DNA from: a bacterium
Lineage (GTDB): Bacteria > UBA9089 > CG2-30-40-21 > SBAY01
Assembly: GCA_030018635.1 (NCBI GenBank)
Contig: JASEHU010000130.1
Location: 1-6,258 of the forward strand
DNA length: 6,258 nt
Direction of reading: 5' to 3'
The number at the start of each line of letters is the position of its first letter. Within the stretch, counting starts at the first letter, position 1. The position numbers and the translations under genes were made by a program. Shown here piece by piece: positions 1 through 4,896 of this stretch. The notes beneath the pieces are model-generated. The model had not been told where the DNA came from. It was given only the letters and a program-made list of their open reading frames with translations, and did no database searches.

Positions 1-43
1 GAGTTTTAAATAGCTCAGTTTATGGGGGTGCGTAGTATAAACT

Positions 44-346
44 TTAATTTCGACATAAAAGATAGTCCTTTTTAACCCTTTTGAGGGCATTGAAGATATT
101 TGCCTTAGCCATTTCTACAGCACTCATAGCTATATAGCAAAGTAAGGTCGCATTGGCATATTCCCGGGCACCTTTAGATATCTGTAAAATAATCGGGGAA
201 TCACTTTCAACACACCCCTGAATAATTGCCTGTAATTGTTCCATGTTATTAAAATTGTAAGCCGGGATAGCAAATCCCTTTTCCATGGCTACCTTAAACA
301 TTATTTTGGTGGTAACCAATCCAAGTTCTTTGTAACTAATTGTCAT
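44..346 (-). pseudogene. fba: Truncated class II fructose-bisphosphate aldolase (N-terminal remnant)
   Basis: The first 81 residues look like the start of a class II fructose-1,6-bisphosphate aldolase, the zinc enzyme that splits fructose bisphosphate into DHAP and glyceraldehyde-3-phosphate. Recognisable blocks are ISYKELGLV (3-11), AIPAYNFNNMEQLQAIIQ (26-43) and ILQISKGAREYAN (53-65). After AVEMAK, at about position 104, the expected continuation toward the HLDHG catalytic loop is lost. Nineteen unrelated residues follow before a TAA. A working enzyme has about 300 residues, so the catalytic Asp, all zinc-binding His residues and most of the barrel are missing. The frame also opens upstream to an ATG at 388, but those 14 extra residues are Lys/Arg-rich and unlike the family. 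The ATG at 346 has AGAGG six bases upstream and starts where the family starts. It lies 137 bases downstream of the protease gene on the same strand, so it could be read through from that operon. A rearrangement or partial duplication is more likely than a functional short protein. Confidence 0.85.
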
Positions 347-380
347 GTTATACCTCTTTCTTTTTGATTTTTTTCTTTTA

Positions 381-398
381 CCCCACATAAATCTGGGG
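381..398. other. Small hairpin, 5-bp stem (CCCCA/TGGGG)
   Basis: CCCCA (381-385) and TGGGG (394-398) are perfect inverted repeats around an 8-base loop, 35 bases upstream of the aldolase-remnant start. No T-run follows on the minus strand, so it does not look like an intrinsic terminator. It may be part of a leader structure or chance. Confidence 0.35.
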
Positions 399-406
399 CT
401 CCGGAA

Positions 407-424
407 CCCTCAATTTATTGAGGG
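407..424. other. Perfect palindromic hairpin between protease gene and aldolase remnant
   Basis: CCCTCAA (407-413) and TTGAGGG (418-424) form a perfect 7-bp stem with a TTTA loop. It lies 60 bases beyond the stop codon of the aspartyl protease gene and 61 bases upstream of the aldolase-remnant ATG. Neither strand has a T-tract directly after the stem, so intrinsic termination is doubtful. An mRNA 3'-end stabiliser or a leader hairpin of the former aldolase gene is possible. A shortened similar palindrome, AACCCTTTTGAGGGC, occurs at 74-88 beside the point where the aldolase homology breaks off. Confidence 0.5.
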
Positions 425-483
425 CTTGTTCATAACGATAAAAAAATGAAATGTCTTTTTATTATGCAAACTTTTAATCAAAA

Positions 484-921
484 TTATCCAATAAAACAAG
501 TTCTTCTTTTAATATGGTCAAAATATATGCTAAAGAATGAGAAAACATCACATCTACCTAATAAATTTCTCTTAATGGATTCATCTTTTCTAAAAGCGAC
601 TCTGGCTGGAAAAAGAAATGGACCAAGTCTTAAATTTACTCTATGAATATATGTCTCAATCTCTCCTCCACTTGCACTACCAAAGGTTTTCTTTTCTCCA
701 CTTTCAACTCTATTTGGTAATACTAAATTTCCTATCTCTCGGCTGAATACAGAAATAACTGCTCCAGAGTCTATATACACCTCGCTCCCTCTCCATATAC
801 TTTTTCCTTCATCCCATATATATATTAACCCTGTTGGATTCCCCATTTTTCCTAATCCTTGAATTTGCTCTTGTTCCCATGAGAAGCAAATTGTCCGTGG
901 GTAAGTGGTAATCATATCCAT
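484..921 (-). CDS. Retropepsin-like aspartyl protease (clan AA), 145 aa
   Basis: Small soluble protein with the hallmarks of single-domain retroviral-type aspartyl proteases, which use one Asp per subunit and work as homodimers. The catalytic motif is YIDSGAVIS at 49-57, with Asp51 as the predicted nucleophile-activating residue. A glycine-rich flap-like segment (GSASGGEIETYIHRV, 81-95) follows. The family's second signature is at 119-135 (NLLGRCDVF...YFD). The total length suits one monomer. There is no signal peptide or membrane segment, so it should act in the cytosol. The start at 921 is preferred because AAGGAGG lies seven bases upstream; an ATG at 915 gives a spacing of 13. The gene overlaps the end of the response regulator by 10 bases, implying translational coupling. 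From memory of the family, proteases with this GGGE..YIH flap and LLGR.DVF ending are often encoded next to DUF5678 proteins, which matches the neighbour here. The substrate is unknown. Fold assignment is fairly sure; activity is untested. Confidence 0.82.
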   Translation of the reverse strand: MDMITTYPRTICFSWEQEQIQGLGKMGNPTGLIYIWDEGKSIWRGSEVYIDSGAVISVFSREIGNLVLPNRVESGEKKTFGSASGGEIETYIHRVNLRLGPFLFPARVAFRKDESIKRNLLGRCDVFSFFSIYFDHIKRRTCFIG

Positions 922-1526
922 GGAATTTCCTCCTTTTCAGGAACTGCATATATAAATGGTTCTACTTGAGGATACTTGTCCTGTAATTTTTCATATACCA
1001 TAGAGGCCATCTTTCCACTTGCAACCACTTTTTCATTAACTACTGCAATCCAGTTACCTGCAAATTTCTCTTGTAATTCTGGCATATTCTTTAATAACCA
1101 CTTAAAGTCTCCCTCAGGATCAACCGGAGGTTGACTAATTGCACTTGCAATAGCATCTTCTAATCTCTCATCTACTTCGCTTTTAAGAATATAGTTACAT
1201 GCCCCTTCCTTTATCGCTCTAACAGCATACTTAATCTCTGCTAAGGTACCAGTAAGTATAATTACTGGAATGCGACGATTGAGTTTTCTAATCTCAGCTA
1301 ATAGGTTAAACCCAATATCTGCTCTTGGAGGTACAGCCGTTTCTTCCGGTAGCCCTAAATCTAAGATTGCCAATTTAACTCCTTTAAGTTCTTTGAACTT
1401 CTCACTTGCTTCTCTGGCAACACTTGCCGTCTCCACCTGATATCCCCAACTTTTTAATTCACCCTCTATATAATTACGGAATTCATCTTTATCCTCTACA
1501 AAGAATATCAAATCCTTCTCTGACAT
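912..1526 (-). CDS. Response regulator: receiver domain fused to a DUF5678-like domain
   Basis: Residues 5-130 form a CheY-like receiver. It has the acidic pair Glu11-Asp12, phospho-acceptor Asp56 (AILDLGLPE), the switch residue Thr92 (ILTG) and the conserved Lys115 (YILKSE). The loop after Asp56 is about six residues longer than usual (EETAVPPRADIG). After a short linker, residues 149-200 resemble DUF5678: an aromatic-rich start (GNWIAVVNEKVVASGK, 157-172), a helix, then EPFIYAVPE (189-197). No helix-turn-helix, GGDEF, EAL or HD motif is visible, so transcriptional or cyclic-dinucleotide output is unlikely. The gene begins two bases after the kinase stop codon, with AAGGAGG (1540-1534) seven bases before the ATG, and its end overlaps the protease start. 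The neighbouring kinase is its likely phosphodonor. Inference: phosphorylation controls what the DUF5678 part binds, plausibly the co-encoded protease. The receiver call is firm, the DUF5678 call is good but made by eye, and the function is open. Confidence 0.88.
   Translation of the reverse strand: MSEKDLIFFVEDKDEFRNYIEGELKSWGYQVETASVAREASEKFKELKGVKLAILDLGLPEETAVPPRADIGFNLLAEIRKLNRRIPVIILTGTLAEIKYAVRAIKEGACNYILKSEVDERLEDAIASAISQPPVDPEGDFKWLLKNMPELQEKFAGNWIAVVNEKVVASGKMASMVYEKLQDKYPQVEPFIYAVPEKEEIPWI
929..935 (-). promoter_or_regulatory. Ribosome binding site deciding the protease start
   Basis: AAGGAGG on the minus strand lies inside the last codons of the response regulator gene, seven bases before the ATG at 921. 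It favours that start over the second in-frame ATG at 915. It also means that ribosomes finishing the regulator can restart on the protease. Confidence 0.7.
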
Positions 1527-1528
1527 AT

Positions 1529-3928
1529 CTATTCCTCCTTTTTATCTTTTTCTTGATGGAAAGGTAACTCAACTACAAATTTAGAGCCTTTATCATACTT
1601 ACTCTCAAAGGTAATCAATCCCTGATGATCCTTAATGATGGAATTAGAGAGAGAAAGCCCTATTCCCAAACCCTCCTGCTTTATAGAGACATACTCCTTA
1701 AAGAGTTTATCCTGAACTTCTTGTTTCATCCCACATCCATCATCCTCAAAAATAATCTTAACCATTCCTTTATTCTCATCTTCACCTACAGTTATTGTTA
1801 TCTTTCCTTCCTTTTCATCCTTCATTACTATAGCATCAATAGCATTGGAGATTAGATTTCTAAAAACTATATCTATCTTTTCATAATCAATAATAATCTC
1901 TCTTTCTGAATCAGGCTTATTAATGACCCACGTTATCCCCTTGCTCTTCATCTTTTTCTTGTTGTCCTTCAATATATCTTCTAACAATGGGGTTATTTTA
2001 GAAGGTGAAAAATTAAGTCCTTTTATGCCTTTAACAAAATTCTTCATATCATTAATCAACACCTCTATCTTTTTTCCTACTCTCAGTGCTTCTTTGACCA
2101 TTCCTTTTTTGAGATAGCCGTTAAGAGGGGGGAAAAGTGGGGACACTTCATGATATACTCTGCCTGCTAAATCAATAAGCTCTTTTGTTCTTTGAAATCT
2201 TTCAACCTCTGCTAATACCCTCTGTGCTATCTGAGATAGGATAACCTCATCATTTTCGGTAAAGATGGTTTCCTTTACCTTCTTACATATCCTTATTACA
2301 CCAAAAACCTCTCTTTTTTCTTCTTTCTTTAGAATAGGTACACCAAGAACTCTATCTGGTGGTTCACCACTCTTTGAATTATGTTCTGCCCTAGGAGATA
2401 TTTTCTTTGCTTCTTCAGGTGAGTTGAATCTTAGTGGTCTTCCATAATAGGCTACCCAACCTGTATACCCTCTATCTTGAGAGGTACTCGAATCACTTAT
2501 ATCATATTCAAAATAACCACTATCAGAAGATGAAATATCTCCTTTTTCATAAAACTTGCTTTTACCTCCTCTCCATTCAGCCGCCTTCTTAAGTTTACTC
2601 CCATCCTTAATCAATATAGCACAGTCAATACTACCACCAATAATTTTAGGTATTCCATCAACCACCATCAGGAATAGTTCTTTTGTATTCCTTGATTTAG
2701 CCAATTCATTTAACAGCTCAACATATTTGGCGTTAATTATTGTCTTTGAGAGCTTTTCAGCAAGTGAGATAAAGAAGTGTTTTTGTTCTGGGTTGAAAGG
2801 GACACTTCCCTCTGGCCTTGCAATCCTGATCACTCCAAGAACATCTGTATCTCGGGTTGTTTTTTCTCTATAAAAGATAGGGGCATATAAAATACTCTTT
2901 GAACTTATATATCTATCTTGTACAAGGGCATATTCACAACTCTGCCCTGTACCAGCTTTACGAATAATCTTGTATGGTGGTGTAAATTGTTTATCTATCT
3001 CGTCCTGGTTATGCATATCATCAATAAAAGCATTCTCTCTGGCATGTATCACTGCCACAGTCATTGATAGTATTGGTCGTTTTTTTCCTTCTAATTCTTT
3101 AGGTTCATAGGAATATGTTGTGCGGGCATTCTCATAAGGATCATTTATCGACTGAATCTTTCCTTTCTCATCCTTATATGCCAGACCCGTGGTTCCAAAA
3201 CATCGATATATCTTCCTCCATTTTGTTGATTCTTTTTCATCTAAAAGGAATATGGAGCATCCTTTTCCACCCAGAATACTATTTATTACCTTTGTTGCCT
3301 TGTGACAGAGATCTCGCAGACTAAGGACTGAGCCAATTTCAAGAAGCTCTCCATAAGAGACCATCGATTCAATTAGAGGTATTTCCTTTTTTATAAACTC
3401 TTCTAATTTTTTTAAATCCTCTTCCCCATACTTAATCTGATTATCTTTCTTGTTAACTATTCGTATTACCCCTAAGACATCTTTTTTTTTATCAATTATA
3501 GGGACAGCAATAAGACCTCCAAGTTCTTTATATGAATATTCACAATATTGAGTTTGTTCTCCTTTAACAATTTCTTCATGAAAGCGTTCAAAATCACTCC
3601 ATCGTGGATCTGTTATAGCAAAAGGAGTAAAAACACCTTTTTTCTCTAATATGGCACATATAGTTAATCCCATCTTTCTATAATCTTTTTCACTATATTT
3701 TTTTCTAACCTCTTTGTCTATGAGAAGGTGACCTAATCCTAAATAGAAATCAACATTTGTATTTGCCCGAAGGGTGTATCTGTTATCTCCGTAGTCTAAA
3801 TCCTTCAAAAATATAGAGCAACCTGCCTTATTAGTCTCATCTATCTCTCTTTCATTTACATTCTTTATATTTATCTTTTTATTAGCCTCAATAGCTAATT
3901 CTAATAATTTCTCTTCTAAAGTTATCAT
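1529..3928 (-). CDS. Soluble multi-GAF sensor histidine kinase, 799 aa
   Basis: Cytosolic histidine kinase with no signal peptide or membrane span. Three GAF-type sensor domains occupy roughly 1-185, 195-400 and 405-575. Each closes with the same strand (VLGVIRIVNK 151-160, VLGVIRIARP 363-372, VFGVIRICKK 541-550). The first two share GCSIFL (36-41, 223-228) and a CEY segment (129-131, 331-333), suggesting internal duplication. A dimerisation and phospho-acceptor helix follows, with His593 (YHEVSPLFPPL) as the likely phosphosite; it is unlike the usual HEIRNPL H-box. The HATPase domain (about 640-792) has an N-box with Asn691 and Asn695 (NLISNAIDAI), a G1 box with Asp729 (DDGCGM) and a G2 box (GLGIGLSLS, 753-761), so ATP binding looks intact. 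The GAF ligands cannot be told from sequence. It is first in a three-gene operon behind a consensus promoter. Its ribosome binding site is modest: AGAGAAGG ten bases before the ATG. The phosphate acceptor should be the adjacent regulator. Confidence 0.92.
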   Translation of the reverse strand: MITLEEKLLELAIEANKKINIKNVNEREIDETNKAGCSIFLKDLDYGDNRYTLRANTNVDFYLGLGHLLIDKEVRKKYSEKDYRKMGLTICAILEKKGVFTPFAITDPRWSDFERFHEEIVKGEQTQYCEYSYKELGGLIAVPIIDKKKDVLGVIRIVNKKDNQIKYGEEDLKKLEEFIKKEIPLIESMVSYGELLEIGSVLSLRDLCHKATKVINSILGGKGCSIFLLDEKESTKWRKIYRCFGTTGLAYKDEKGKIQSINDPYENARTTYSYEPKELEGKKRPILSMTVAVIHARENAFIDDMHNQDEIDKQFTPPYKIIRKAGTGQSCEYALVQDRYISSKSILYAPIFYREKTTRDTDVLGVIRIARPEGSVPFNPEQKHFFISLAEKLSKTIINAKYVELLNELAKSRNTKELFLMVVDGIPKIIGGSIDCAILIKDGSKLKKAAEWRGGKSKFYEKGDISSSDSGYFEYDISDSSTSQDRGYTGWVAYYGRPLRFNSPEEAKKISPRAEHNSKSGEPPDRVLGVPILKKEEKREVFGVIRICKKVKETIFTENDEVILSQIAQRVLAEVERFQRTKELIDLAGRVYHEVSPLFPPLNGYLKKGMVKEALRVGKKIEVLINDMKNFVKGIKGLNFSPSKITPLLEDILKDNKKKMKSKGITWVINKPDSEREIIIDYEKIDIVFRNLISNAIDAIVMKDEKEGKITITVGEDENKGMVKIIFEDDGCGMKQEVQDKLFKEYVSIKQEGLGIGLSLSNSIIKDHQGLITFESKYDKGSKFVVELPFHQEKDKKEE

Positions 3929-3962
3929 CTTTTTAAAACCTTCTCTAATTTATTATAACTGT

Positions 3963-3991
3963 ATTATAACTATAACTATCTCATTTGTCAA
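3963..3991 (-). promoter_or_regulatory. Consensus sigma70 promoter of the kinase-regulator-protease operon
   Basis: On the minus strand, TTGACA (3991-3986) and TATAAT (3968-3963) are separated by exactly 17 bases, a perfect match to the housekeeping consensus. Transcription should begin near 3956, giving a leader of about 28 bases before the kinase ATG. Three copies of AGTTATA (read on the minus strand) sit in and just downstream of the spacer and -10 region, at 3977-3971, 3971-3965 and 3960-3954. They could be an operator or simply AT-rich promoter sequence. Confidence 0.8.
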
Positions 3992-4369
3992 GAAATTTTT
4001 TTCTGAAACTTATCCATATCTCTGTAGAGCCACGAAATAACTAATAATTAAAGCATTCTGCTTGAGGAAATTTGGGGGAGAAAGATTTGGAATTATAAGT
4101 AAGTTTTTTAGCACTCTGGAAACAAGAAAAATCATTCTTAAGTTTTATTTATTTGGGGGAAAAAAAGAGAGGTAGAGGTAGAAATTTCGTATGGTAGATG
4201 CAAGTGGAATGCTCATAAAGTACATCTTCTTCATTCGAGGATAGTAAAAACAGAAGGGATGAATTTGGAGAAGATAAAGGAAGAAGATAGAGAATGGTGG
4301 CTTTTATACTCCACTGTCTCATAAATTATGATTATTGGAATAGTTGGAAATTAGATTTGGGTGTGGCTA
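3992..4369. other. Non-coding spacer, no gene recognised
   Basis: Roughly 380 bases upstream of the kinase promoter with no convincing open frame on either strand. The plus strand is purine-rich with short G-runs (for example near 4073-4078 and 4154-4158). Short frames such as one from the ATG at 4191 stop within 20 codons and resemble nothing recognised. It could hold decayed gene or transposon sequence, but nothing identifiable remains. Confidence 0.5.
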
Positions 4370-4386
4370 TTTTGGGACGACATTTA

Positions 4387-4474
4387 AATTCCCCCTTAAT
4401 AAAGGGGGTTAGGGGGTTGTTATTCCCCTTAGAGAGAAAGACAACCCCCTTACCCCCTTTTCTAAGGGGGAATT
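4387..4474. repeat. REP/MITE-like inverted repeat with 34-base arms
   Basis: The left arm (4387-4420) and right arm (4441-4474) are inverted copies matching at 31 of 34 positions, around a 20-base loop. Each arm begins AATTCCCCCTTA and ends AGGGGGTTGT when read inward, and the outer half of each arm can itself fold (CCCCCTTA...AGGGGG). GACATTT (4379-4385) and AAATGTC (4487-4493) extend the symmetry outward. G/C-run palindromes of this sort occur as dispersed intergenic repeats in several bacterial groups, often mobilised in trans. It lies between two divergent genes, so it is not needed as a terminator for either. No transposase is encoded here. A 67-codon frame across it is a by-product of the repeat. 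Confidence 0.85.
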
Positions 4475-4570
4475 ACCTCCAAAAACAAATGTCATAAACC
4501 ACTAATTTCTAATTTCTGAAAGAGATCACAAGAAAAACGATGAAAATGAAGCGTCCCAAAAGTTATTGAG

Positions 4571-4580
4571 CGAAGCGAAA
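4571..4580. repeat. Left copy of a 10-base direct repeat (possible target-site duplication)
   Basis: CGAAGCGAAA at this position is repeated exactly at 4843-4852. The two copies sit immediately outside the ends of the 4581-4842 palindromic element, where a target duplication from insertion would lie. Confidence 0.6.
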
Positions 4581-4842
4581 GGGTGCGGATTTTATTTATG
4601 GGTAATTCGAGCTGCCATTTTATAGGCTCTTCCTGGAATATAGTGGGTAAATAAATTTCATTGCAAATTTAGCACTGCAAAATTTAGCATTTAAAATTTT
4701 GTCACTGCAAAACAGAAGAGGTAATTCTCTGTAAATTTAAAATTATAAATGCTAAATTTGCAATTTTCAATGAGTTTTTTTGCTTTACCCACAATAATTC
4801 GTGATGAGCCATAAAAATCTACCCATATTTACAATCCGCACT
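4581..4842. mobile_element. MITE-like non-coding element with long imperfect inverted repeats
   Basis: A 262-base segment with no coding capacity whose two halves pair in the same order of blocks. GTGCGGATT begins both ends (4583-4604 against 4820-4841, about 19 of 22 matching). Next are the AGGCTC/GAGCCA-type blocks (near 4617-4629 and 4807-4819), GTGGGTAAA (4643-4651) with TTTACCCAC (4784-4792), and a perfect 15-base pair, ATTGCAAATTTAGCA (4660-4674) with TGCTAAATTTGCAAT (4750-4764). From the GTGCGGATT ends to the last block, both arms span 92 bases, around an A/T-rich centre. A tandem near-copy of the 15-mer lies at 4675-4689. An exact 10-base direct repeat flanks the whole. This is the architecture of a miniature inverted-repeat transposable element; the mobilising transposase is not in the window. 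It ends 17 bases before the glyA -35 box and may insulate that promoter or fold into a long hairpin. An old large stem-loop of other origin is the alternative. Confidence 0.72.
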
Positions 4843-4852
4843 CGAAGCGAAA
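4843..4852. repeat. Right copy of the 10-base direct repeat
   Basis: Exact second copy of CGAAGCGAAA, one base beyond the right end of the palindromic element and seven bases before the glyA -35 box. Confidence 0.6.
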
Positions 4853-4859
4853 TTTTTCC

Positions 4860-4889
4860 TTGACAAAACATACTGAATTAAATTATAAT
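4860..4889 (+). promoter_or_regulatory. Consensus sigma70 promoter of glyA
   Basis: TTGACA (4860-4865) and TATAAT (4884-4889) lie 18 bases apart. With the usual gap of about seven bases from the -10 box, transcription starts at or within a base or two of the glyA ATG at 4897, which predicts a leaderless transcript. No PurR, MetR or riboswitch-like control element is visible between this promoter and the gene. Confidence 0.78.
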
Positions 4890-4896
4890 TAATATC

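Noticed and set aside
347..388. Upstream ATG extending the aldolase remnant by 14 residues
   Set aside because: The extension is a Lys/Arg-rich stretch unlike the family, lies partly in a hairpin, and the ATG at 346 has its own ribosome binding site.
446..646. 66-codon open frame on the plus strand
   Set aside because: It is antisense to the C-terminal half of the protease gene, whose signatures (LLGR, YFD) are real; the plus-strand product resembles nothing.
1625..3324. Several 60-105 codon frames on the plus strand
   Set aside because: All lie antisense to the histidine kinase, with Ser/Leu/Ile-rich products typical of the complement of AT-rich coding sequence.
4294..4497. 67-codon frame on the plus strand across the G/C-run palindrome
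   Set aside because: Its NSPLIKGVRG and TPLPPFLRG segments are translations of the two repeat arms; no ribosome binding site and no homology recognised.
4660..4764. Possible CRISPR array in the A/T-rich repeats
   Set aside because: Repeats are short, mostly inverted, without regular unique spacers or cas genes; they fit a palindromic mobile element.
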